A DNA stretch of 6,366 nucleotides from Bacilli bacterium. Lineage in GTDB: Bacteria > Bacillota_I > Bacilli_A > ML615J-28 > CAG-313. Below are positions 1 through 5,420 of the stretch, piece by piece. A program made the translations under genes and the position numbers. Position 1 is the first letter of the stretch. The number at the start of each line of letters is the position of its first letter. Below the pieces are notes generated by a model. It saw only the letters and a program-made list of their open reading frames with translations, was not told the origin of the DNA and made no database searches. Location: positions 1 to 6,366 of the forward strand of contig CAAGKY010000182.1 in assembly GCA_900770645.1 (NCBI GenBank). The letters run 5' to 3'.

Positions 1-57
1 AAACAACTTGAAAAATGGTTAGAATCCATTGGATGTTCTATAGAGGTGCAAAAATGA
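1..57 (+). CDS. 3' end of an unidentified gene upstream of luxS (partial)
   Basis: Reading frame 1 is open from the first base and encodes 18 residues ending in ...LESIGCSIEVQK before a TGA stop at 55-57. The stop overlaps the luxS start in an ATGA arrangement (ATG 54-56, TGA 55-57), the classic sign of translational coupling in one operon. The luxS ribosome binding site lies inside this tail, which further argues that the frame is translated. The visible residues suggest an amphipathic C-terminal helix but carry no family motif, so I give no function. Genes coupled to luxS are often part of the activated-methyl or sulfur amino-acid cycle, but nothing in these residues shows that here. Confidence 0.6.
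   Translation, partial: KQLEKWLESIGCSIEVQK
43..48 (+). promoter_or_regulatory. Ribosome binding site of luxS
   Basis: GAGGTG ends five bases before the ATG at 54. It decides the start: the in-frame ATG at 15 lies within the upstream gene and would add 13 residues that LuxS proteins do not have. Confidence 0.7.
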
Positions 58-521
58 AGAAAATAGAAAGTTTTACAATTAATCATTTAAATCTATATCC
101 AGGTTTATATGTGTCTAGAAGAGATGAAAAACAAGGTACTATTGTAACAACATTTGATTTGCGGGTGGCTACTCCTAATAAAGAACCAGTATTAGATGTT
201 CCAGCAATTCACACAATAGAGCATCTTGGAGCTACTTTTTTAAGAAATAGCAATCAATCTAAAGAAATTATATATTTTGGTCCTATGGGATGTAGAACAG
301 GTTTCTATTTGGTAATGTTTGGTTTATTAGAATCTACAGATATTTATGAATTGGTTATTAGTTTATGTGATTATATAATAAATTTTGAAGGAGAAATACC
401 TGGTGCTACGCCAATTGAATGTGGTAATTATTCTGAACAAAATTTAGATATGGCTAAATATTACATTAATAAATATAAAAAACAATTAGTTGAAAATAAA
501 AGATTTGTCTATTTGGAATAA
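54..521 (+). CDS. luxS: S-ribosylhomocysteine lyase (LuxS)
   Basis: A 155-residue protein, the usual length for LuxS. The enzyme cleaves S-ribosylhomocysteine to homocysteine and 4,5-dihydroxy-2,3-pentanedione, the precursor of autoinducer-2, as the second step of S-adenosylhomocysteine recycling in the cytoplasm. The metal-binding HTIEH motif is at residues 53-57 (ligands His53 and His57, with Glu56 as the general base). The catalytic Cys80 sits in GPMGCRTGFY, and the third metal ligand Cys123 is in IECGNY. All active-site elements are present and in the correct order, so the gene appears functional. The start at 54 has a good ribosome binding site and makes the protein begin MKKIESF, as family members do. 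The gene is coupled to the preceding gene and closed by its own terminator, so it is not co-transcribed with the transporter operon downstream except by read-through. Confidence 0.97.
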   Translation: MKKIESFTINHLNLYPGLYVSRRDEKQGTIVTTFDLRVATPNKEPVLDVPAIHTIEHLGATFLRNSNQSKEIIYFGPMGCRTGFYLVMFGLLESTDIYELVISLCDYIINFEGEIPGATPIECGNYSEQNLDMAKYYINKYKKQLVENKRFVYLE

Positions 522-530
522 TATTTTGTG

Positions 531-557
531 AAAAAAAGGAGATTTTCTCCTTTTTTT
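531..557 (+). terminator. Intrinsic terminator of the luxS operon
   Basis: A perfect 12-bp stem (531-542 with 546-557, AAAAAAAGGAGA/TCTCCTTTTTTT) has a 3-nt loop and runs directly into its own T-tract, nine bases after the luxS stop codon. The A-tract on the left would let it also act on the opposite strand. Confidence 0.9.
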
Positions 558-568
558 ATAATTTTCAC

Positions 569-582
569 TGAATACGTTTACA
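569..582 (+). promoter_or_regulatory. Possible CcpA operator (cre-like site)
   Basis: TGAATACGTTTACA matches the Gram-positive catabolite-responsive consensus TGWAANCGNTNWCA at every fixed position except one (T instead of A at position 5). It lies 22 bases upstream of the -35 box of the leader promoter, a location where CcpA could act from upstream of the promoter. A single near-match in AT-rich DNA is weak evidence. Confidence 0.3.
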
Positions 583-604
583 TTGGCTTTTTTGATAAAA
601 AATC

Positions 605-633
605 TTGACAATGATTTTCTATGGTGGTATAAT
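605..633 (+). promoter_or_regulatory. Sigma-A type promoter of the leader and transporter operon
   Basis: A perfect -35 box TTGACA (605-610) and a perfect -10 box TATAAT (628-633) are separated by the optimal 17 bases. Transcription should start near 640, about 330 bases before the first coding sequence, so the mRNA has a long structured leader. A full-consensus promoter is strong, which fits control by premature termination downstream and not by weak initiation. Confidence 0.9.
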
Positions 634-663
634 GATTGTATCCTAAAGTTAAAACAACTCTGA

Positions 664-719
664 CTTAGATATCCACAAGATAAGTAGTAATACTTTGAGC
701 ATCCTGTGTAATATTAAAG
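664..719 (+). ncRNA. Leader RNA element 1 (first of two related copies; class not recognised)
   Basis: An imperfect hairpin built on the core ACAAGATAA (675-683) ... TTTGAGCAT (694-702). The outer helix pairs 664-666 with 717-719, 669-672 with 711-714 and 674-677 with 705-708. After an A/C mismatch, GAT (679-681) pairs with ATC (701-703). The apical helix 682-686/691-695 carries a GTAA tetraloop (GNRA type). TGAGC (696-700) is left as a 3' bulge between the inner and apical helices. The closing-helix strand AAAG (716-719) is also the foot of the terminator that follows, so the two structures compete. The element resembles an attenuator or riboswitch. I could not assign it to a known class; a short regulatory RNA ending at the first terminator is the alternative. 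Confidence 0.5.
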
Positions 720-742
720 CCAGTATTATTATTGGTTTTTTT
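716..742 (+). terminator. Terminator hairpin following leader element 1
   Basis: Stem 720-725/730-735 (CCAGTA/TATTGG with one G-T pair) and loop TTAT are followed by seven Ts (736-742). The stem can extend downward by pairing AAAG (716-719) with the start of the T-tract. AAAG is also the 3' strand of element 1's closing helix, so hairpin and element should exclude each other. Confidence 0.7.
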
Positions 743-752
743 AATTTTAAGG

Positions 753-885
753 GGACTTTATTTACAAGATAAATGGATGATAAAATCTGTTTTGAGCATA
801 GTATCATAGATACCACATGTATTTATTGATACGTGTGGAACCGTATCAATTTTTACTTTCTTGATGCGTTTTTGTAAATAAAGCC
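753..885 (+). ncRNA. Leader RNA element 2 (second copy, with an inserted domain)
   Basis: It is closed by a perfect 12-bp helix (756-767 with 872-883, CTTTATTTACAA/TTGTAAATAAAG) that extends to GG 753-754/CC 884-885 past a bulged A755. Inside is the same core as element 1: ACAAGATAA (764-772) and TTTGAGCAT (791-799), enclosing helix 771-778/785-792 (AAATGGAT/ATCTGTTT) and leaving TGAGC (793-797) unpaired. An extra domain follows, with a 10-bp hairpin (813-822/829-838) and an 8-bp hairpin (842-849/861-868) backed by five Ts. Its 3' strand (880-885) overlaps the stem of the next terminator. Forming the closing helix should block that terminator and allow transcription into the operon, suggesting an ON-type switch. 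Ligand and class are unknown. Confidence 0.55.
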
Positions 886-904
886 AAGTAATTGGCTTTT
901 TCTT
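880..904 (+). terminator. Terminator hairpin following leader element 2
   Basis: A perfect 8-bp stem AAAGCCAA (880-887)/TTGGCTTT (892-899) with a GTAA loop runs into a T-rich tail (897-909, interrupted by C and A). It starts with the same AAAGCCA as the terminator after element 1. Six of its eight 5' bases (880-885) are also the 3' strand of element 2's closing helix, as in a transcription attenuator. It lies 66 bases before the binding-protein gene. Confidence 0.75.
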
Positions 905-969
905 ATTTTAAGGAGTGTTTGTGAAAAAGCTGAGGTAACAAAATTACAAAAAAGAGGAGAGAAAGAAAA

Positions 970-1806
970 ATGAAAAAAGTTTTAACAGTATTTGTATTAT
1001 TATTTATGGTATGCTTCTTAGGAAGCTGTGGATCTTCAGTTGAAGGTGTAATTGAACAAGGTAAATTATATGTAGGCATTTCACCTGACTATGCGCCATA
1101 TGAATTTGTTGATTTAACAAAAGAAGGTATGGATAAATATGTAGGTTCTGACGTTGCGTTAGCAAAGAAGATTGCTGATGAATTAGGTTTAGAATTAGTT
1201 TTAAAACCAATGGCATTTGATTTAATTTTAACTGCTTTAGATACAGGAAAAATTGATGTTGCTATTTCTGGATTTACATGGTCAAGTGAACGTGCTGATG
1301 GATATTTATTCTCAAGTCCATATTTTGATGATGGTGAAGGAGATCAAATTTTAGTATTTAACGCAAAAGATAAAGATAACTTCAAATCTTTAGATGATTT
1401 AAATAAACCTGAAGTAAAAGTTGCTGCTCAAAATGGTTCATTACAACAAGAATTAGTTCAAACTCAATTACCTAACGCAACTGCTATTTTCTTTGAAGAT
1501 ATCAATAATGCATTTACAGCATTAAAAGATGGACAATATGATGCAATCGCAATTGCAGGAACTGTTGCGGGTACATTAATTGCAGCTGAAGAAAATAAAG
1601 GTATTGTAATGAGTGATTTCCAATTTGAAGTTGAAAGTTCAGCTTTATTTGCAATCTTCCAAAAAGATAATACTGCATTAGCAGAAAAAATTAATCCAAT
1701 TTGTGAAGAAGTTTCTAAAGGACAATATCAAAAATGGTTAGATGAAGCAGATGCTTTATTCTTAGCACTAGGAGATAACGCAGGAGAACTTGTACCTGAA
1801 GAATAA
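970..1806 (+). CDS. Amino-acid type ABC transporter substrate-binding lipoprotein (SBP family 3)
   Basis: A 278-residue extracellular receptor for the importer encoded next. Residues 1-20 form a lipoprotein signal peptide with lipobox LGSC, so Cys20 should be lipid-anchored on the outer face of the membrane. The mature part shows the SBP_bac_3 pattern. GISPDYAPYEF (36-46) lines the ligand pocket. The GKIDVAISGFTWSSER stretch (93-108) ends in Arg108, which in this family holds the ligand alpha-carboxylate. VAAQNGS (151-157) is the second-lobe loop. The family aspartate that holds the ligand alpha-amino group should fall in YDAIAIAG (190-197), but Ala196 occupies that place, so the ligand may not be a plain alpha-amino acid. 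The start is set by AGAGGAGA (953-960). It is the first gene of the operon and is followed by a stable hairpin, consistent with higher expression than the permease and ATPase. Confidence 0.93.
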   Translation: MKKVLTVFVLLFMVCFLGSCGSSVEGVIEQGKLYVGISPDYAPYEFVDLTKEGMDKYVGSDVALAKKIADELGLELVLKPMAFDLILTALDTGKIDVAISGFTWSSERADGYLFSSPYFDDGEGDQILVFNAKDKDNFKSLDDLNKPEVKVAAQNGSLQQELVQTQLPNATAIFFEDINNAFTALKDGQYDAIAIAGTVAGTLIAAEENKGIVMSDFQFEVESSALFAIFQKDNTALAEKINPICEEVSKGQYQKWLDEADALFLALGDNAGELVPEE

Positions 1807-1813
1807 TAAGTAA

Positions 1814-1844
1814 TTTAAATCCACTATTAAATAGTGGATTTAAA
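1814..1844 (+). promoter_or_regulatory. Intercistronic hairpin between binding protein and permease
   Basis: A perfect 14-bp stem (1814-1827 TTTAAATCCACTAT with 1831-1844) has a 3-nt loop. No T-tract follows, so it is unlikely to be an efficient terminator. Similar hairpins after binding-protein genes protect the upstream message from 3' exonucleases or slow read-through, giving more binding protein than membrane components. That role is inferred here. Confidence 0.65.
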
Positions 1845-1864
1845 ATTGTAAAGGTTGGTAAAAT

Positions 1865-3076
1865 ATGAAGAAAGTATCAAAAATATTATTAGGAAGTATT
1901 CTTTGTATATTGATGATAACTCTTGGTTTTGGCTTTAATTCACAAGCAGCAATAGACTGTACTATCACTTTTGAAGAAGGAGAAGGTGGTAGTGAATATT
2001 TTGTAATTGTAGATGAAAATGGTGTTACATCTGATGAACAATATTCTGGTAGTAAAGTAGAAAGTGGAAATAAAATAACACTATATGCTAATCCAAAAGA
2101 AGGGTATCGATTTGTATATTGGATATATCAATTAAATGGAACTAAAAAGAAATTAAGTGAAAAAACATCTGTTAGTGTTACTATCAAGCAATCTTATGCT
2201 TTTACAGCTGTTTATGCAAAAGATGGATACTATGTAGTATCTTTTACAGATAATAGCGGAGATGTTGTTTTTGATTATCAAATTGTTGAAGCAGGAGCTG
2301 ATGCGAAAAAAATTGATCAGCCGGCCAAACAAGGATATGATAAAAGAGGTTGGAGCGAAAGTTTAAAAAATATTAATCAAGATTTAAATGTCAAACCAGT
2401 TTATAAAGCAACTGTTTGGAGTGTATTTAGAGATTATGCTCCTGATTTCTTTAAAGGGTTATTGATAACACTTGCATTTTCAGTAATTTCTGTATTCTTA
2501 GCATTATTCTTAGGGGCAGTACTATGCTTATTAAGAATTTCTACAATTAAGCCTTTATCATTACTATCAGGTGCGTATATTGAAATAATTAGAGGGGTTC
2601 CGCTATTATTACAATTGCTATTAATTTATGCATTAATGCCGAGAATAGATTATGGTAAATTCTTAAATTCAGAAATTATCGCTGCTATCTTAACATTGTT
2701 CTTGAATAGTGGTGCGTATGTTGCTGAAATTTTTAGATCAGGTATCCAAGCGGTTGATAAAGGTCAAATGGAAGCTGGTCGTGCACTGGGATTAAATAAA
2801 TGGACAACGATGAAAAAAATTATTCTCCCACAAGCTGTTAAGAATGTATTACCATCTATTGGTAATGAGTTAATCATGGTAATCAAAGAAACATCTCTTG
2901 CATCAACTGTAGATGCCGGAATAGGTGAATTAATGTCTGTTAAAAAACAAATTACTTCAGCTACATTCATTAATATTCCACCATTTATTGTAGTTGCAGC
3001 TATGTATTTTGTAGTGACTTTCTCATTATCTAAAGTAGTAAGATTAATAGAAAGGAGATTAGAGGCCCGTGATTAA
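1865..3076 (+). CDS. Amino-acid ABC transporter permease with an N-terminal extracellular repeat domain
   Basis: A 403-residue protein in two parts. Residues 1-28 are a signal sequence (KK, hydrophobic 7-24, possible cleavage after SQA). Residues about 33-118 and 122-182 are two divergent InlB/Flg_new-like beta repeats: the first has NPKEGYRFVYW and ends in AFTAVYA, the second has PAKQGYDKRGW and ends in LNVKPVYKA. Residues about 185-403 are a HisM/GlnP-type permease, with a membrane segment near 196-222, the family stretch YIEIIRGVPLLLQ (238-250), and the cytoplasmic EAA loop EAGRALGL...ILP (303-322) that docks on the ATPase. Ordinary members are about 215-230 residues and lack the outer domain. 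An outside N terminus fits the usual five-helix topology of this family. AAAGG (1850-1854) precedes the ATG, and the 3' end overlaps the ATPase gene by 8 bases. A homodimeric channel is likely, as no second permease is present. Confidence 0.9.
   Translation: MKKVSKILLGSILCILMITLGFGFNSQAAIDCTITFEEGEGGSEYFVIVDENGVTSDEQYSGSKVESGNKITLYANPKEGYRFVYWIYQLNGTKKKLSEKTSVSVTIKQSYAFTAVYAKDGYYVVSFTDNSGDVVFDYQIVEAGADAKKIDQPAKQGYDKRGWSESLKNINQDLNVKPVYKATVWSVFRDYAPDFFKGLLITLAFSVISVFLALFLGAVLCLLRISTIKPLSLLSGAYIEIIRGVPLLLQLLLIYALMPRIDYGKFLNSEIIAAILTLFLNSGAYVAEIFRSGIQAVDKGQMEAGRALGLNKWTTMKKIILPQAVKNVLPSIGNELIMVIKETSLASTVDAGIGELMSVKKQITSATFINIPPFIVVAAMYFVVTFSLSKVVRLIERRLEARD
3052..3057 (+). promoter_or_regulatory. 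Ribosome binding site for the GTG start of the ATPase gene
   Basis: AAGGAG lies 11 bases before the GTG at 3069, inside the end of the permease gene. It supports the GTG start, which gives the standard family N terminus MIKVENLKKNFG. A weaker AGAGG at 3061-3065 is too close to the start to be the main site. Confidence 0.6.
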
Positions 3077-3911
3077 GGTTGAAAATTTAAAAAAGAACTT
3101 TGGCGATTTACAAGTATTAAAAGGAATTGATTATGAAGTAAAAAAAGGCGAAGTAATATCTATTATTGGGCCTAGCGGAAGTGGTAAATCTACTTTCTTG
3201 AGATGTCTTAATTTAATAGAACAGCCTAGTAGTGGTATTATAGAATTTGACAATGAAGTTATTTTCTCTTCTACTTCATATGATATAAAAGAACAACTTA
3301 ATACTTTAGAAAAAGATTCTGAAGAATACAAGAAATTATCCGAAGAATATAAAAGTATAAAGAAACAAGAAAAGAAACAATTAAAAGATCTAGATAAAAC
3401 AATTAATGTTCATAGACAAAAAATGGGAATGGTTTTTCAACATTTTAATGTTTTCCCGAATTTAACGGTTTTAGAAAATATTACATTAGCACCTGTTGAA
3501 TGTAAAAAAATGACCAAAGAAGAAGCTACAGCTAAAGCGCTAGAACTACTAGAAAAAGTTGGGTTAGAAGATAAAAAAGATGAGTATCCAAAAAAATTAT
3601 CTGGTGGACAAAAACAACGTTTAGCTATTGTAAGAGCTCTTGCGATGAATCCTGCAGTGATGTTATTTGATGAGCCAACTAGTGCCCTTGATCCTGAAAT
3701 GGTAAAAGAAGTATTAGAGGTTATTAAAGATATTGCATCTTCTGGTATGACAGTTATAATTGTTACTCATGAAATGGGATTTGCTAAAGAAATTAGTGAT
3801 AAAGTTATTTTTATGGATGATGGAATTATCATTGAAGAAGGTACGCCTGTAGAAATATTTGATAATCCTAAGAGTCCTAGATTAATAAGCTTTCTAAGTA
3901 AGGTGTTATAA
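3069..3911 (+). CDS. Amino-acid ABC transporter ATP-binding protein with a charged helical insertion
   Basis: The cytoplasmic ATPase that drives the importer; 280 residues against about 240 for GlnQ/HisP relatives. It has aromatic Phe11 in the A-loop position, Walker A GPSGSGKST (34-42), Q-loop Gln124 in VFQHFNVFP, signature LSGGQ (177-181), Walker B VMLFDEP (197-203) with catalytic Glu202, the D-loop SALD (205-208) and switch His234. All motifs needed for ATP hydrolysis are intact. The extra length is a Lys/Glu-rich, probably helical or coiled-coil stretch at about 68-112, between the first beta-sheet subdomain and the Q-loop. The gene starts with GTG, overlaps the permease end by 8 bases, and its stop shares one base with the next start (TAATG), so translation is tightly coupled across three genes. 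Confidence 0.95.
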   Translation: MIKVENLKKNFGDLQVLKGIDYEVKKGEVISIIGPSGSGKSTFLRCLNLIEQPSSGIIEFDNEVIFSSTSYDIKEQLNTLEKDSEEYKKLSEEYKSIKKQEKKQLKDLDKTINVHRQKMGMVFQHFNVFPNLTVLENITLAPVECKKMTKEEATAKALELLEKVGLEDKKDEYPKKLSGGQKQRLAIVRALAMNPAVMLFDEPTSALDPEMVKEVLEVIKDIASSGMTVIIVTHEMGFAKEISDKVIFMDDGIIIEEGTPVEIFDNPKSPRLISFLSKVL

Positions 3912-5296
3912 TGAATTATAAGTATTTTATAAATGATGACTTATATGCAGATTTAAATGAAGAAAAAGCATTTTATGACTTAAGTGAAATTATTAAGTGC
4001 AAAACGATTAGTAATCCTAATCAAGAATTAATGGATTTTGATGAGTTTGATAAATTACATAACATACTAAAAAATAATTTTCCATTAGTTGTTAAAAATG
4101 CGGAAATTGAAATAATTAATAAAGGTTCAATTTTATTTCACCTAAAAGGTAAAAATGAAAAATTACCGGAATTATTATTAATGGCTCATATTGATGTTGT
4201 TCCAGTAGTAGAAGCAACAATTAATGAATGGGATTATCCTGCATTCAGTGGGCAAATTACAGATGAGTTTATTTATGGAAGAGGAACTGAAGATATTAAA
4301 AGTCTTGTTATATGTTATTTAACGGCCTTAGAATATTTATTATCACATGGTAATGAATTAACAAGAGGTGTTTATCTGGCATTTGGACATGATGAAGAAA
4401 CATTAGGTGGAAAGGGACAATTACAAATAAAAAATTTACTCCAAAAAAGAGGGGTAAAATTAGAGGCAGTTTTAGATGAAGGTGGAGGGATCGAAAAAGG
4501 TGATAAATATAAAGTAGATTCTTTGCTAGCAACTATTAATGTTATGGAAAAAGGTTATTTAGATTTACAAATTAGTGCTACATCGAAAGGTGGGCATTCA
4601 TCAAAACCTGGTTTTCATACTTCACTTGGAAGAGTTGCTGCTGCTATTACTGCTCTAGAAAATAATCAATTTAAACCAATGTTAAATCCAGTGGTGAAAC
4701 GAACATTTGAAATTTTAGCACCATATATTAAAGATGAAACATTGAAAAAATATGCAGCTAATATTGATCAATACGAAAAAGAATTAGTCGCATATTGTTA
4801 TAATGATCCTGATTTAGCACCACTTGTATACACAACTACAGCTGCCACAATGCTTGATGGAGGAAGTAATGGGGCAAATGTATTACCTGGTCCAGTTAAC
4901 GCTGTTGTTAATTTCCGATTGTTAGATAGCGTTGAAGATTGTATGAAACATTTTAAAAATGTTATTACAGATCCCGAAGTTACAATTAAAAATTTAAATT
5001 CAATTGATGCTTCTAAAATATCAAATATTAATTCTTTTGCCTATAATATATTAGAAGAAACAATAAATGAATTTTATAAAGATGTAGTAGTAGTGCCGGG
5101 ATTAATCTGTGGTGGTACGGATTGTCGTTTTTATAATGATATTTGTGATAATTGTTATCGTTTTGATCCGATATTTAATGATTTTGATAAATGTCACAAT
5201 TGTCATACAGTAAATGAAAGATGCCAAAAGAAAGCATTTATTCATGGTATTAAATTTACGATTAAATTTATTGAAAAAATGTGCATTAATTTATAA
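3911..5296 (+). CDS. M20 family metallopeptidase (carboxypeptidase S / ArgE-DapE-like)
   Basis: A 461-residue, predicted cytoplasmic di-zinc amidohydrolase with no signal peptide. It has MAHIDVVPV (zinc ligand His93, Asp95), GRGTEDIKS (bridging Asp128), FGHDEETLGG (general base Glu162, zinc ligand Glu163), LDEGGG (Asp189) and, near the end, CHTVNERC (His432 as the last zinc ligand). The lid/dimerisation domain lies between, starting near GGHSSKPG. Length and the W(D)YPAFSG and GHDEE features fit the carboxypeptidase S-like branch, whose members cleave dipeptides or N-acyl amino acids. The C-terminal catalytic part is oddly rich in cysteine: 400, 405, 412, 415, 428, 431, 438 and 458. The gene overlaps the ATPase stop by one base and is last in the operon, so it probably processes what the transporter brings in. 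The exact substrate cannot be told from sequence. Confidence 0.9.
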   Translation: MNYKYFINDDLYADLNEEKAFYDLSEIIKCKTISNPNQELMDFDEFDKLHNILKNNFPLVVKNAEIEIINKGSILFHLKGKNEKLPELLLMAHIDVVPVVEATINEWDYPAFSGQITDEFIYGRGTEDIKSLVICYLTALEYLLSHGNELTRGVYLAFGHDEETLGGKGQLQIKNLLQKRGVKLEAVLDEGGGIEKGDKYKVDSLLATINVMEKGYLDLQISATSKGGHSSKPGFHTSLGRVAAAITALENNQFKPMLNPVVKRTFEILAPYIKDETLKKYAANIDQYEKELVAYCYNDPDLAPLVYTTTAATMLDGGSNGANVLPGPVNAVVNFRLLDSVEDCMKHFKNVITDPEVTIKNLNSIDASKISNINSFAYNILEETINEFYKDVVVVPGLICGGTDCRFYNDICDNCYRFDPIFNDFDKCHNCHTVNERCQKKAFIHGIKFTIKFIEKMCINL

Positions 5297-5304
5297 TTCT
5301 ATTT

Positions 5305-5337
5305 AAAGTAGAGTCCGTTTTTAAGACTCTACTTTTT
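5305..5337 (+). terminator. Intrinsic terminator of the transporter-peptidase operon
   Basis: A perfect 11-bp stem AAAGTAGAGTC (5305-5315)/GACTCTACTTT (5325-5335) with a 9-nt loop is followed by a T-rich run (5333-5347). It starts eight bases after the peptidase stop codon and marks the operon end. Confidence 0.92.
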
Positions 5338-5374
5338 ATTTTTTATTTGGTTTAGTTTTATAATTTAGTGTAGG

Positions 5375-5403
5375 TTGATATTATAGAATAATAAATATAT
5401 AAT
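5375..5403 (+). promoter_or_regulatory. Promoter of the degV-family gene
   Basis: TTGATA (5375-5380, one mismatch to consensus) and TATAAT (5398-5403) are 17 bases apart. Transcription would start near 5410, leaving a short leader of about 25 bases. A second TATAAT at 5409-5414 has no matching -35 box at the right distance. Confidence 0.75.
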
Positions 5404-5420
5404 TAAAGTATAATTATTTG

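Noticed and set aside
15..53. Longer luxS reading frame starting at ATG 15
   Set aside because: It has no ribosome binding site, overlaps the upstream gene tail, and adds residues absent from LuxS proteins. ATG 54 has a good site.
640..742. A free-standing small RNA of about 100 nt (6S-like or trans-acting)
   Set aside because: It is possible, because promoter and terminator bracket it, but the second related copy downstream and the link of both to terminator switching fit a cis-acting leader better. No 6S-type central bubble is apparent.
773..829. 18-codon ORF MDDKICFEHSIIDTTCIY with two Cys codons as an attenuator leader peptide
   Set aside because: The nearest purine-rich site (751-754) is about 18 bases from the ATG, too far for a ribosome binding site, and the region is better explained as paired RNA of element 2. 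Two separated Cys codons are weak evidence for attenuation.
828..849. T-box riboswitch: GTGGAACCG at 835-843 matches the core of the T-box sequence and could pair with a tRNA ending UCCA
   Set aside because: The GTGTGG part is explained as the 3' strand of the 813-838 hairpin. The usual specifier loop and stem I motifs are not visible, no flanking helix like canonical A1 forms around the bulge, and the first terminator at 716-742 would precede the motif. A covariance search should still be run.
1004..1216. Minus-strand open frames inside the transporter and peptidase genes (also 2764-2970, 3131-3331, 4308-4532)
   Set aside because: They are short, antisense to clearly conserved genes, and have no recognisable domains. 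They are by-products of codon composition.
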